This document shows, one piece after another, positions 26,313-34,900 of a DNA stretch of 64,000 bases. The position numbers and the translations under genes are program-made. Source of the DNA: Rummeliibacillus stabekisii (GTDB taxonomy: Bacteria > Bacillota > Bacilli > Bacillales_A > Planococcaceae). The stretch's first letter is position 1. The number at the start of each line of letters is the position of its first letter. The notes under the pieces are model-generated. The model did no database searches, had not been told where the DNA came from, and worked only from the letters and a program-made list of their open reading frames with translations. The DNA lies in the NCBI RefSeq assembly GCF_007988965.1, contig NZ_BJVD01000008.1:62001-126000 (forward strand), written 5' to 3'.

Positions 26313-27104
26313 ATGGACTCATTAATAGATATTGGGCTTAATCTTGCGGACAAGCGTTTTTCAAAGGATACACAAGAAGTCGTAGAACGTGCGGTTTCAA
26401 GTGGAGTCACTCATATGATTCTGACTGGTTCAAGCATAAAAGGAAGCCAAAAAAGCCTTCGATTGGCAAAAGAATTCCCTAACACTCTTTTTTCCACAGC
26501 GGGTATCCATCCACACGATGCTTCTGAATTTAATGGACAGTCAATAGAACAGTTACGTGGATTGGCTAACCATCAAGAAGTGGTGGCTATCGGTGAATGC
26601 GGTCTTGATTTCAATCGTATGTACTCACCTCAAGATATACAGGAGGACTGCTTTATTGCCCAATTAAACCTTGCACGGGAAATGGACTTGCCTCTCTTTC
26701 TTCATGTAAGGGATGCTCATCAGCGGTTTTTAGAAATAATGGACAACCACCAAGACTTGATTAACCGTTCTGTTGTTCATTGTTTTACAGGGAGCGCTGA
26801 AGAAGTGCAGCAATATGTAGAGTTGGGCTTCCATATTGGTTTAACAGGTTGGATTTGCGATGAGAGGCGTGGGAAAGAGTTGCAGGAGGCAGTAAAATTC
26901 ATTCCACTACATCGCTTAATGGTGGAAACAGATGCACCTTATCTGACACCTCGCACACTGACGCCAAAACCTAAAAACGGCAGAAATGAACCAGCCTTCC
27001 TTCCGCATATTGTATCGGAAGTTGCTAAATATAGGGGCGTATCTGTTGAAGAACTTGCTCAGCAAGCCACAGAAAATACGAGACGTTTTTTCCGTCTTCC
27101 ATAA
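26313..27104 (+). CDS. tatD: TatD family metal-dependent DNase
   Basis: TIM-barrel metallohydrolase, 263 residues, 3'-5' DNase involved in DNA quality control. Metal ligands and signatures are present: the Asp of LIDIGLNL (here D-I-G instead of DxHxH), STAGIHPHD, IGECGLDFNR, FLHVRDAH, VHCFTGS, and VETDAPYL. The DIG start, GWICDERRGKEL and LTPKPKNGRNEPAFLPHI follow the E. coli TatD subfamily rather than the YabD/TatD-like subfamily (DTHCH) usual next to metS in Bacilli. ATG with AGGAGGG upstream. Monocistronic; terminator shared with the convergent DUF1456 gene. Confidence 0.93.
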   Translation: MDSLIDIGLNLADKRFSKDTQEVVERAVSSGVTHMILTGSSIKGSQKSLRLAKEFPNTLFSTAGIHPHDASEFNGQSIEQLRGLANHQEVVAIGECGLDFNRMYSPQDIQEDCFIAQLNLAREMDLPLFLHVRDAHQRFLEIMDNHQDLINRSVVHCFTGSAEEVQQYVELGFHIGLTGWICDERRGKELQEAVKFIPLHRLMVETDAPYLTPRTLTPKPKNGRNEPAFLPHIVSEVAKYRGVSVEELAQQATENTRRFFRLP

Positions 27105-27130
27105 ATGGAATGTAAATATCTGTGCAAAAC

Positions 27131-27155
27131 AAAAAGCGTCATTAGACGCTTTTTG
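27131..27155. terminator. Bidirectional terminator
   Basis: AAAAAGCGTC / GACGCTTTTT (27131-27140, 27145-27154), loop ATTA, serving tatD and the convergent DUF1456 gene. Confidence 0.88.
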
Positions 27156-27159
27156 CTTG

Positions 27160-27645
27160 TTACCCTCTTAATCTAATCGTTAAGCCCTTTAAGAACTTCC
27201 GCGCGAAATTGTCGCCACACTCTTTATAATTACGATGTCCTGCTTTCCTTAGAATAGCCCCAAGCTCTCCTTTTGACACAGCAATTCCGCCATCATCTAA
27301 AATGTCGAGCATATCTTCAGTCGTCAGCTGCAAAGCAACCTTTACCTTTTTCAATAGCATATTATTGACATGTTCTTTTACTTGGGGAGCTTCTGGCGCT
27401 TGTCCCGGTTTCGGATCTTGTTTGCCCCTTTTGAATGTTACAAGGCCATTTAGAAAGAATGCCATCATTTTATCATTTACTTTCAATTGGCTATCATCTG
27501 TTTCCTCTTCGGAAGTCTTTGTAAGAATCTTAAGAATCTCCTCTTGTGTAAATTCTTTGCCTCCCAATTTAAAAATCTCTTTCATTTCTTGGTTTTTAAG
27601 ATTCAAGGCATATCGAAGCCTAATTAGGATATCGTTATTTTCCAT
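27160..27645 (-). CDS. yehS: DUF1456 (YehS) family protein
   Basis: 161 residues made of two DUF1456 helical repeats: NNDILIRLRYALNLKNQEMKEIFKLGG at the start and NMLLKKVKVALQLTTEDMLDILDDGG from about residue 93, each followed by an acidic helix and a short 'FLNGL' / 'FLKGL' motif. The linker (KRGKQDPKPGQAPEAP) is Pro-rich. The family is conserved from E. coli YehS to Bacilli but has no assigned function. ATG with GAGGAG 7 nt upstream; single gene. Confidence 0.88.
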   Translation of the reverse strand: MENNDILIRLRYALNLKNQEMKEIFKLGGKEFTQEEILKILTKTSEEETDDSQLKVNDKMMAFFLNGLVTFKRGKQDPKPGQAPEAPQVKEHVNNMLLKKVKVALQLTTEDMLDILDDGGIAVSKGELGAILRKAGHRNYKECGDNFARKFLKGLTIRLRG

Positions 27646-27780
27646 TTAAAAACTCCTCACTTCTTATCATTCCTTTATCTTAAGGCATATTACCATTTGA
27701 AACAACCAAGTCATGCAGTACTTCTATCTCGTGCTATAATATGTCATATATTAACATACAAAAACAAGGGAGGGAGCTAC

Positions 27781-28920
27781 ATGAAGATTATTATTATCGG
27801 TGGTGGTATTGGTGGCTTTACAGCAGCCCTCGCTCTTTCAAAGCTGGCAGAGGTGCATCTTTATGAGAAAGCGGCCGAATTCAAGCCGCTAGGTACAGGT
27901 ATCGGTATTGGCTCCAATGCACTAGAAGCATTGATGGGGCTTGGTATTGGTGAAGATGTACTCGCATATGGTACACCACTCACTACACAGCTATTTCTTA
28001 ATAAAGACGGCAAAATCTTGAACTCGATTGATTTTAAAAAAATAAAAAATAAATATGGGCAAGAAAATATTACGATTCATAGAGGAAAGCTACATGAAAT
28101 CCTTTATCACCATATCCCTAAGGAATGGATTTCATTCAACAAACGGTTAGTGCAGGTAGAACAAGATGACCATCAAGTCACCGCAACATTTGATGATGGC
28201 GAAAAAGTGGAGGCAGATCTTCTTATTGCAGCAGATGGTATCCATTCCCTCATCCGAAAAAGCTACATTCCTAATAGTGTTCCTCGCTATGCTGGTTATA
28301 CATGTTGGCGCGGCATTACAGAGAACAATGGATTAATTGATGAGCAAACATCCTATGAGATTTGGGGTTCTGAAGGCAGAGTCGGATTCGCCCCGATGAT
28401 TGGCAACCAACTATACTGGTTTGCATGCATGAAAGCAGCAGAAAAAAGTCACTTTTTTGCCACTTTGACTCAGCGTGAAGTCTCCTATCATTTCAGAAAC
28501 TTCCCGCCAAACGTTGCTGAAATGATTCAACAAACAAAAGATGAGCTTTTCCTTCATCATGATATTTATGATCTTAAACCTATCTCGAGATTTGTATTTG
28601 ACCGAGTAGTCTTGTTAGGTGATGCTGCACATGCGACAACTCCTAATATGGGTCAAGGAGCAGGCCAAGCAATCGAAGACGCCGTAACACTCGCTAATGC
28701 ATTACGTCACTTCGATTTAGAAGATGCGCTCCAAGAATATGAAGAGGAACGTGTAGACCATACAAAAAAAGTCATTCAAGTTTCCCGCCAAATCGGCTGG
28801 GCCTCCCAGTGGTCAAATCCACTGCTGGCTAATGGACGAAATGCAGTCTTACCCTTCATTCCTTCAGCTCTCTTAAACTGGCGTCTCAAATTTCTATTTC
28901 AACGGAAATTAAATAGCTAA
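27781..28920 (+). CDS. FAD-dependent monooxygenase (class A flavoprotein)
   Basis: 379 residues of the UbiH/PHBH-like group. N-terminal FAD Rossmann motif IIIGGGIGGFTAALAL, then the RGKLHEIL Arg motif, DLLIAADGIHSLIRK (DG motif), and GDAAHATTPNMGQGAGQAIEDA (GD motif contacting FAD ribityl). HpxO (urate hydroxylase) and zeaxanthin-epoxidase-like proteins share this layout, but nothing nearby belongs to purine or carotenoid metabolism, so the substrate is open. Start at ATG 27781, with GGGAGGG upstream; the 28 codons before it lack a ribosome site. Followed after 52 bp by the DUF1284 gene, which has its own promoter. Confidence 0.88.
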   Translation: MKIIIIGGGIGGFTAALALSKLAEVHLYEKAAEFKPLGTGIGIGSNALEALMGLGIGEDVLAYGTPLTTQLFLNKDGKILNSIDFKKIKNKYGQENITIHRGKLHEILYHHIPKEWISFNKRLVQVEQDDHQVTATFDDGEKVEADLLIAADGIHSLIRKSYIPNSVPRYAGYTCWRGITENNGLIDEQTSYEIWGSEGRVGFAPMIGNQLYWFACMKAAEKSHFFATLTQREVSYHFRNFPPNVAEMIQQTKDELFLHHDIYDLKPISRFVFDRVVLLGDAAHATTPNMGQGAGQAIEDAVTLANALRHFDLEDALQEYEEERVDHTKKVIQVSRQIGWASQWSNPLLANGRNAVLPFIPSALLNWRLKFLFQRKLNS

Positions 28921-28951
28921 TTGTTAACCATTTGTTATAATAGGTTAACTA
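28921..28951 (+). promoter_or_regulatory. BirA-type biotin operator over an extended -10 promoter
   Basis: TTGTTAAC (28921-28928), 15-nt spacer, GTTAACTA (28944-28951). The bioB operator in this window (44553-44583) is TTGTTAAC-N15-GTTAACAA, identical in arm and spacer length. The spacer holds TGTTATAAT (28933-28941), an extended -10 box, so a bound repressor would block the promoter of the DUF1284 gene 22 bp downstream. Confidence 0.7.
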
Positions 28952-28972
28952 ATACTTTAGGAGGAAACGACG

Positions 28973-29389
28973 ATGTACAAGCTACGCGGCCATCACCTCT
29001 TTTGCCTTCTTGGCTATAGAGGAATGGGGTATTCAGAGGAATACGTGGAAAATATGACTAAGCTCCATCAAACATTAAGAAAAGAGCCAAGCACTTTAAT
29101 TCAAGTTGTCAAAGGCCCTGACCATCTGTGTGATAAATTTCCAGAATCCGGGGAATATCATTGCCAAGACCAAGATATTTATAAAATGGATCAAGCTATT
29201 TTAGATAAACTCGGCCTTCAATATGGACAATCTATTTCGTGGTCCGACATTGAAGCACTTGTTAAAAAGAATGTAGTTCCGCTCGATATTGGAACCGTCT
29301 GTGCAACCTGTTCTTGGCGTTCTCTTGGCGTGTGTGAAGAAGGTATACAGTACATTCATGAAGGAAAAGGTCTAGTGGAAGTAAAATAA
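28973..29389 (+). CDS. DUF1284 Cys-rich protein, probably biotin-regulated
   Basis: 138 residues, DUF1284 family: KLRGHHLFCLLGYRGMGYS at the start, DHLCDKFPESGEYHC in the middle and CATCSWRSLGVCEEG near the end. Six Cys (11, 53, 64, 110, 113, 121) in CxxC and CxnC pairs suggest an iron-sulfur cluster or zinc site. No enzymatic role is known to me. ATG with AGGAGG upstream. The BirA-like operator over its promoter links it to biotin supply, which the family annotation does not predict; a helper of biotin synthase or a biotin-sparing function are possible inferences. Confidence 0.88.
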   Translation: MYKLRGHHLFCLLGYRGMGYSEEYVENMTKLHQTLRKEPSTLIQVVKGPDHLCDKFPESGEYHCQDQDIYKMDQAILDKLGLQYGQSISWSDIEALVKKNVVPLDIGTVCATCSWRSLGVCEEGIQYIHEGKGLVEVK

Positions 29390-29420
29390 GTAAGAGATAG
29401 CGATAATAAAAATCAAATCA

Positions 29421-29454
29421 AAAAGGAAGGAGCTTATAACAGCGCCTTCCTTTT
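29421..29454. terminator. Bidirectional terminator
   Basis: AAAAGGAAGGAGC / GCGCCTTCCTTTT (29421-29433, 29442-29454; one mismatch) between the convergent DUF1284 and chemoreceptor genes, with T-rich flanks on both strands. Confidence 0.75.
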
Positions 29455-29462
29455 CTTCTTTA

Positions 29463-31169
29463 TTAAATCTTGAAGCGGCTAACCAATTCATTCAGTTCAT
29501 CTACTAATGTTGCAAGATGTTTTGAACTGTCGGCTACTTCTTCCATTGAACTACTAGCTTGCTGTGCGGAAGCTGCTGTTTGTTCTACTCCTGCGGCTGC
29601 TTCCTCAGCAACAGAAGCAACCTCATCAATAGACGCATTCATTGAAAGTGTGTGGCGTTTAATCTCTGACAAGTTCCCAGACACCGTACGGATGTTTTGT
29701 CCCATTTCAGTGACTGCACCATTGATTTCATTGAATGTCATACCTGTATTTTCTATTTGAATTGTTCCTTGTTCTACTTCTGTATATCCTGCTTGCAAGG
29801 ATGATACCGCACTGCCTGATTCACTTTGGATTGCTGTAATTATGCCTGTTATATCATTTACTGAAAGTGCTACTTGTTCTGCCAGTTTTCTTACTTCTTC
29901 TGCAACAACAGCGAAACCTTTACCATGTTCCCCTGCCCTTGCCGCTTCAATCGCCGCGTTTAGGGCAAGTAGGTTCGTTTGGTCTGCTACATCTTTAATA
30001 ACAGATATTAAAGTAGTAATTTCCTGTGAACGATGATCTAAGCTTTGGACTTTCATTACCGCATCTTTTACCAGTTGGTCAATCTTAGCCATTTGCTCAG
30101 TAGTTGATGTCATTAGTGAAGTCCCTTGCTCTGTTAATGAAAGTACTTTTTCAGAGTTTTGTTGAATGAGACTACCATTTTCATTTGTTTCTTCTACCTT
30201 TTCAACAAAAGATCCCATAATCATAGCTAAGTTGCTCGCACTATCTGCTTGCGTTTCAGCACCAGAAGCAAGCTCTTGCATAGTTGTGGCAATCTGTTCA
30301 GTACCCGTTCTGACTTCCATCGAAGACTGTGTTAATTCTTCGCTTCTACTTGCCACAACATTAGATAAAGAGTTGATTTTTTCCAAGACTAGTCTTGTAT
30401 TTTCGTTCATCTCATTCGTCGCTAGGATTAGTTCTCCAATTTCATCATTCGATGTAGGTTCTATTTTTTCTTGGCTTAAATCACCCTTAGCCATTTCTTT
30501 CACTCTAGCTACTAAACCAATGATAGGACGGGAAATAACGCGTACGGTTTTAATTTCAATTAACACTGCAGCAATAGCCGCAACAGCCGTAAGGATTAAT
30601 ATAAATATAAGTGAGGATGTACCGTATGAAGCGAATTCTTCACCATCTTTGGCTATCTTCTCTTCTCTATCCTTTGATAATTGTTTAAAGCCATCCATAA
30701 TTTCTTTTTCAAGCGGCTTTACTTCTGTCGCCATGATTCTCTTTGCTTCTTCTTTATTGCCGTTATCATACTCTTCAATCACACGATTTATTTGTTCCCC
30801 CCACGTCACCTTTTTATCAATTAAGGATTTGACTTGTGTGGAGTTGCTTAACTTCAGCAATTTATTCTCAAGTGCGATACTTTCATCTATTTGGCTCTTG
30901 AACTCATCCTTTAAGCTTGAATCTCCATACAAAATATACCCTCGGATTAATGAAGTTCTTTCAGACATATTTAAAGCCATTTGCTCATCAAGTTTTAACA
31001 AGGGAATTTCCTTCTTAACCATATCATTCGTATTTTTATTGAGTGCTTGAATGGCAAGAATATTAAATACACCCAATATTACAACAAGGGCTATCACAAT
31101 TGAAAAGCCAAATACAATTTTCTTTCTAATACTATTTAACTGAAATAATCTGTTCAAATTTAGCACCAT
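29463..31169 (-). CDS. Methyl-accepting chemotaxis protein
   Basis: Transmembrane chemoreceptor, ~568 residues. TM1 about 19-40, an extracytoplasmic four-helix-bundle sensor (~40-180, mostly helical, charged), TM2 about 185-210 ([21 protein letters not shown]), HAMP ([19 protein letters not shown]), and a long cytoplasmic coiled coil with the signalling tip [21 protein letters not shown] followed by [17 protein letters not shown]. Ligand unknown. No C-terminal pentapeptide for CheR. Start placed at ATG 31169; GTG immediately after it and TTG at 31190 are alternatives, with AAAGGA just upstream. A sigma-D promoter 30 bp away agrees with motility-linked expression. Confidence 0.93.
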   Translation of the reverse strand: MVLNLNRLFQLNSIRKKIVFGFSIVIALVVILGVFNILAIQALNKNTNDMVKKEIPLLKLDEQMALNMSERTSLIRGYILYGDSSLKDEFKSQIDESIALENKLLKLSNSTQVKSLIDKKVTWGEQINRVIEEYDNGNKEEAKRIMATEVKPLEKEIMDGFKQLSKDREEKIAKDGEEFASYGTSSLIFILILTAVAAIAAVLIEIKTVRVISRPIIGLVARVKEMAKGDLSQEKIEPTSNDEIGELILATNEMNENTRLVLEKINSLSNVVASRSEELTQSSMEVRTGTEQIATTMQELASGAETQADSASNLAMIMGSFVEKVEETNENGSLIQQNSEKVLSLTEQGTSLMTSTTEQMAKIDQLVKDAVMKVQSLDHRSQEITTLISVIKDVADQTNLLALNAAIEAARAGEHGKGFAVVAEEVRKLAEQVALSVNDITGIITAIQSESGSAVSSLQAGYTEVEQGTIQIENTGMTFNEINGAVTEMGQNIRTVSGNLSEIKRHTLSMNASIDEVASVAEEAAAGVEQTAASAQQASSSMEEVADSSKHLATLVDELNELVSRFKI

Positions 31170-31198
31170 AATCCTTTCCCAAAGAGTCAACTACTATT

Positions 31199-31226
31199 AT
31201 ATCGGTAGAAAAGGGCTAAAGCTTTA
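31199..31226 (-). promoter_or_regulatory. Sigma-D (flagellar) promoter of the chemoreceptor gene
   Basis: Minus strand: TAAA (31226-31223), 16-nt spacer, ACCGATAT (31206-31199). The consensus is TAAA-N14-16-GCCGATAT, so only one -10 base differs. Chemoreceptors are typical SigD targets. Confidence 0.75.
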
Positions 31227-31263
31227 TAAATTCAAACATAAATCGACAAATATATTCAACCAT

Positions 31264-31296
31264 ATAAAAAAACTCAAACCGAGGGGGTGGCTTGAG
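31264..31296 (-). terminator. Terminator of the heme operon
   Basis: Minus-strand stem CTCAAGCC / GGTTTGAG (31296-31289 with 31280-31273; one G-U) and loop ACCCCCTC, followed by seven T. It lies 58 bp after the HugZ/HutZ-like gene. Confidence 0.8.
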
Positions 31297-31354
31297 CTTT
31301 TTGGCAACTTATAGGGTTACTGCCGTTTACAACAATATGCTTGAAACGGCAAGA

Positions 31355-31852
31355 CTATTGCTTCTTATCTACTACTACATGTACAAATGATTCTCCCTTA
31401 ACATCTAAGTCAAAGGCCATTCCAAAGCCTACTACATACCTGCCGTTTTGAGGTGTTAGCTCAAATAGAGAAAAGTCTAACCCTCGAAGTACATCCATTA
31501 AATTTTGCCCATGGTCTTCGTTAAAAAGAGCAAATATATCCTCATGCTGTTCGTTCCCAATATTCCTCGGATTACATGCAAAACGAGCTCTTTCTGTAGC
31601 AAATTTATTGGGCGTCATTGCCTCATCTGCAATAAACATGGCATCAATCACAGAATTACGTTCAAGCAAGCGATAATGTTCTGCAATTTTACTAATATAA
31701 ATATAGAATTTACCGTCAACCATAACAAAAGGGGCGTAGCTACTAAATGGCTTCCCGACCTCATCCATCATACAGAGCATTACATTTTTGCGTGATTTCA
31801 TAAACTGAAGATAATTATTTTTATGTTTCTCTAAATCAATTGTTTTTGTCAT
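31355..31852 (-). CDS. HugZ/HutZ-like heme-degrading protein
   Basis: 165 residues, split-barrel FMN-binding/pyridoxamine-5'-phosphate oxidase-like fold: KNVMLCMMDEVGKPFSSYAPFVMVDGKFYIYISKIAEHYRLLER reads as the typical strand-turn-strand with Ser-Ser-Tyr-Ala-Pro, and FATERARFACNPRNI as the central strand. Short length fits HutZ better than HugZ. These enzymes open the heme ring to release iron. Last gene of a heme importer operon under Fur boxes, which supports the function. ATG at 31852 (MTKTID) is preferred because AAAGGA lies 8 nt upstream; ATG 31861 abuts it. 13 bp after the ATPase gene. Confidence 0.82.
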   Translation of the reverse strand: MTKTIDLEKHKNNYLQFMKSRKNVMLCMMDEVGKPFSSYAPFVMVDGKFYIYISKIAEHYRLLERNSVIDAMFIADEAMTPNKFATERARFACNPRNIGNEQHEDIFALFNEDHGQNLMDVLRGLDFSLFELTPQNGRYVVGFGMAFDLDVKGESFVHVVVDKKQ

Positions 31853-31865
31853 TTTATTCATCCTT

Positions 31866-32651
31866 TCATTTTTGCCTGATTGTATTCAATAAATGAATAC
31901 GTGGTGCCTCTTCTTTTGACATAGAGACTACTTCCGCTTCCATATTATAGACATCACGTAGCATATCTGATGTCATCACTTGATTCGGCGTTCCTTCCAT
32001 TATCTTGCGCCCATTCTGTACGACGATAAGGTGATTACTATAACGTGATGCCTGATTTAGATCATGTAAGACCATCATGACTGTAATGCCCATGTCTTCA
32101 TTCAGTTCTCTTACTAATTCTAGAACTTCATGCTGATGTGCTATATCTAAGTATGTAGTGGGTTCGTCTAGCAGCAAAAGTTTCGGGCGCTGCGCAAGAG
32201 CCATTGCTATCCATGCCCTTTGTGCTTCTCCTCCAGATAAGGATGCTAGCATTCGATCCTTATAGTCTGCTAAATGTGTTTTTTCAAGCGACCAATGAAC
32301 AATATCCTGATCTTCATGATTCAATCGTTCAAACCACTTTTTGTGAGGATATCTTCCATAAGCCACCAAATCCTTCACTAACATGTCATTTGGAGCTTGA
32401 TTCTTTTGGCTAAGCATACAAATATTTTGAGCGATTTGCTTAGTTGTATATTGTTGAATTTCCTTCTGTTCAAAAGTGATAGTGCCAGTATGGGAAGAAA
32501 TGAAACCTGTGATGGCTTTTAATATGGTCGATTTCCCTGAGCCATTCGGGCCAATAATGGAGACAACCTCCCCTTGTTTTACAGAGAAAGAGACATTGTG
32601 AACAACCTCTTTCCTTTCATATCGAATCGATATGGAATCAAGTGTTAGCAT
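31866..32651 (-). CDS. Heme/siderophore ABC transporter ATPase (FecE-like)
   Basis: 261-residue ABC ATPase of the iron-chelate group. Walker A GPNGSGKST (34-42), Q-loop within MLSQKNQ, signature LSGGEAQRAW near 137, Walker B LLLLDEPTTYLD near 156, switch His in VLHDLNQASRY. It would power the FecCD-type permease encoded 2 bp upstream. Translation is probably coupled, as no strong ribosome site stands before its ATG. Gene order receptor-permease-ATPase-heme oxygenase gives a complete import and degradation unit. Confidence 0.93.
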   Translation of the reverse strand: MLTLDSISIRYERKEVVHNVSFSVKQGEVVSIIGPNGSGKSTILKAITGFISSHTGTITFEQKEIQQYTTKQIAQNICMLSQKNQAPNDMLVKDLVAYGRYPHKKWFERLNHEDQDIVHWSLEKTHLADYKDRMLASLSGGEAQRAWIAMALAQRPKLLLLDEPTTYLDIAHQHEVLELVRELNEDMGITVMMVLHDLNQASRYSNHLIVVQNGRKIMEGTPNQVMTSDMLRDVYNMEAEVVSMSKEEAPRIHLLNTIRQK

Positions 32652-32653
32652 TG

Positions 32654-33643
32654 TTAAAACGCCCGCTTTCTCATTAAATATAGGAAATAGGGTCCGCCGA
32701 TGACAGCCATTAGGATGCCTGCTGGTATATCAAGCGGTGCGAATAACGTTCTCCCTCCCGTATCTGCTACAAGCAATACCAGTGCACCAAGCGCTGTACT
32801 CATCGGCAACAAAACTTTATAATCAGACCCTACTATCAATCTCGCCATATGCGGAACAATAAGCCCTACGAAACCAATCATGCCAACAGCAGCTACAGAA
32901 ATTGCGGCCAAGAAAACTGCTAGCAAGGAAAGCCATATTCGAGTGCGATGTACATTATCCCCGAGATTAGCCGCCACCTGATCGCCAAGCCGAATGATGT
33001 TAGCCTTTCTGACAGCAAAGATAGATAGAATCCAGCCAACCAGCGCGTAAGGAAGTATCATGAATAAAGCATTGCTCCCTTTTGCTGCCAAACTACCGTT
33101 CAACCATTGAATGGCTGACGGTAATCTATCACTATACAAAATAGACATAAATCCTACTATCCCTCCACATAGTGCGTTCACAGCTACACCCGATAAGATA
33201 ATGGTAATAGGAGATATTCCGGATTTTTTCCATGCTAATGCGTAAACAATGGAGGCAGCGAATATTCCGCCAGCGAAAGCAGCTACTGGTATTAGGTTTG
33301 TATATTGCGGCAAAATCAACATAATGACCAAGACTGCTGCAGATGCACCACTCGTAACGCCAGTTAACCCCGGATCAGCAAGAGGGTTTCCCATAACCGC
33401 TTGCAGCAACGCACCTGAGATGGCTATATTTGCACCGATTATCAATGCCAGCAATACACGAGGCAATCTGATATCCATAATGATAGTTTCGTTTACTGCT
33501 TCTGGATGGGAGCCGAATATTGTTTTTAAAATAGCTGGCACAGGTACATATACACTCCCTATTCCAATGGAAAGAATGGCTGCGACAGCAACAAGTACAT
33601 ATGTAAAAAGAATGATATTCCAGCTTTTTGTATTTCTTTTCAC
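32654..33643 (-). CDS. Heme/siderophore ABC permease (FecCD family)
   Basis: 329 residues with about nine or ten hydrophobic segments, typical of FecCD/BtuC permeases: N-terminal helix IILFTYVLVAVAAILSIGIGSVYVP, then RLPRVLLALIIGANIAISGALLQAVMGNPLADPGLTGVTSG block (read in parts), GMIGFVGLIVPHMARLIVGSDYK near 265, and DIPAGILMAVIGGPYFLYLMRK at the end. Start is GTG with GAGG 7 nt upstream; only 15 bp follow the receptor gene stop. By context it corresponds to IsdF. Confidence 0.92.
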   Translation of the reverse strand: MKRNTKSWNIILFTYVLVAVAAILSIGIGSVYVPVPAILKTIFGSHPEAVNETIIMDIRLPRVLLALIIGANIAISGALLQAVMGNPLADPGLTGVTSGASAAVLVIMLILPQYTNLIPVAAFAGGIFAASIVYALAWKKSGISPITIILSGVAVNALCGGIVGFMSILYSDRLPSAIQWLNGSLAAKGSNALFMILPYALVGWILSIFAVRKANIIRLGDQVAANLGDNVHRTRIWLSLLAVFLAAISVAAVGMIGFVGLIVPHMARLIVGSDYKVLLPMSTALGALVLLVADTGGRTLFAPLDIPAGILMAVIGGPYFLYLMRKRAF

Positions 33644-33658
33644 TGCTAATCCTCTTTC

Positions 33659-34651
33659 TTATCGATATAAGTATTTTGAGACATCTGTTAAGGCCTTCCC
33701 AACATGGTCAATGGATGTAACCCCGAATGTGCTGTAATCCAGCATATGAACCTTGTCATTTTTAAAGGCACTTAAATTTTTCCAAACTTTATTATTTGCT
33801 GCTTCCTTTTTAAACATATCTTTCGGAGCCCCATGATCCCCAGATGCTAAAACTAAAATGACATCAGGGTCTGCTGCTGCTACTTTTTCCATGTTGATGG
33901 GCGAATAGGTATCTTTCACATGAAAGACGGATGAGGCAATATTATCTGCACCAGTTTTCTTCACCAGACTTCCTAGATATGATTCTTCACTCATTACCAT
34001 AAAGGAATCAGAAGTGCCAATCATGAGCATAACGCTCGGCTTATCCTTTCCTTTTGCTACATTAGATAATTCACTTTCTTTTGCTGAAATATTATTCAAC
34101 ACTTTATTCATTTCATCTTTTTTATCAAAATAAGTCCCCAATGTTTTAAAGCTTACTTTTAAGTCATCTAATGATTCAGTTGGTAAATATGCAGCCTTTA
34201 AATCCATTCCATTCAAACTTTTATCTAGCGTACTTTGTAACGAATCCGAGCCAAGAATTAAATCTGGCTTCAAACTAGAGATGACTTCTAGATCAGGCTG
34301 CATAGGCGAACCTATCTTTTTAATACTTTCAAAATCTTTTGGAAGTGGATTTGTTGATTGCGGTACTCCAACTGGTGTAATACCTAGCAGATGTAGCATT
34401 TCTGCAATAGGAACGGAAGTTGTAATTACTTTTTCAGGAACTTCAACCGGCAATTTACTCAAAGTTTCCTTCAGCACTTTCTCATTTACACCATCTTGTG
34501 GTTGAATACTTTCTTTTGCTTTGACAGCCGTTTTCTTTACTTCTACTTTTTGCTCACTACTTTCTTTTGTCTTCTCATTCGTTGAATCTGCCTGGCATGC
34601 TGCTGTTAATAGTGTGACAGCCGCCATCATAGGTATGATTACTTTTCTCAA
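33659..34651 (-). CDS. isdE: IsdE-like heme-binding lipoprotein
   Basis: Substrate-binding lipoprotein of 330 residues for a class III (BtuF-type) importer. Signal peptide with lipobox-like LTAAC (Cys19), then a charged Lys/Glu linker (25-75) and two lobes joined by a long helix. Aligned from memory to staphylococcal IsdE, both axial heme ligands are kept: Met117 in IGSPMQPD and His273 in ASGDHGAPKDMFKKE. Heme from the surface would be passed here and then to the permease. TTG start with GGAGGG 8 nt upstream. Two Fur boxes overlap its promoter. Nothing resembling IsdA/IsdC NEAT proteins is nearby. Confidence 0.85.
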   Translation of the reverse strand: MRKVIIPMMAAVTLLTAACQADSTNEKTKESSEQKVEVKKTAVKAKESIQPQDGVNEKVLKETLSKLPVEVPEKVITTSVPIAEMLHLLGITPVGVPQSTNPLPKDFESIKKIGSPMQPDLEVISSLKPDLILGSDSLQSTLDKSLNGMDLKAAYLPTESLDDLKVSFKTLGTYFDKKDEMNKVLNNISAKESELSNVAKGKDKPSVMLMIGTSDSFMVMSEESYLGSLVKKTGADNIASSVFHVKDTYSPINMEKVAAADPDVILVLASGDHGAPKDMFKKEAANNKVWKNLSAFKNDKVHMLDYSTFGVTSIDHVGKALTDVSKYLYR

Positions 34652-34684
34652 ACTGCTTTCCCTCCGCTAGATTGTATTTTAAAT

Positions 34685-34731
34685 GATAATGATTTTCAAT
34701 TTCATTTAAAATGATAACAATTCTCATTCTC
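34685..34731 (-). promoter_or_regulatory. Two Fur boxes over the isdE promoter
   Basis: Minus-strand GAAATTGAAAATCATTATC (34703-34685) and GAGAATGAGAATTGTTATC (34731-34713), matching 16 and 15 of 19 positions of GATAATGATAATCATTATC. TTGACA just upstream (34740-34735) may be the -35. Iron repression through Fur is strongly indicated. Confidence 0.88.
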
Positions 34732-34842
34732 AATTGTCAACGTAAATTCTCATTTCGGTCATTAAGACCTAACACCAAAAATACGAGTTATTAAAAAACA
34801 AGTTAAACTATCGATGGTGTAAGCAAAAGAATGTGATAAATA

Positions 34843-34875
34843 AAAAAAGCTCCTCACTTAAGTGAGAAGCTTTTC
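34843..34875 (-). terminator. Terminator after mqo
   Basis: Stem AAGCTTCTCACTTA / AAGTGAGGAGCTT on the minus strand (around 34848-34873; one G-U) followed by a run of seven T, 26 bp after the mqo stop. Confidence 0.8.
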
Positions 34876-34900
34876 TATAAATCTATTATTCTAAATGATC

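Noticed and set aside
30166-31050. 294-codon open frame opposite the chemoreceptor gene
   Set aside because: Lies wholly antisense to a clear MCP; composition (Ser/Ile/Leu-rich) is what an antisense of coiled-coil coding gives, and no ribosome site precedes it.
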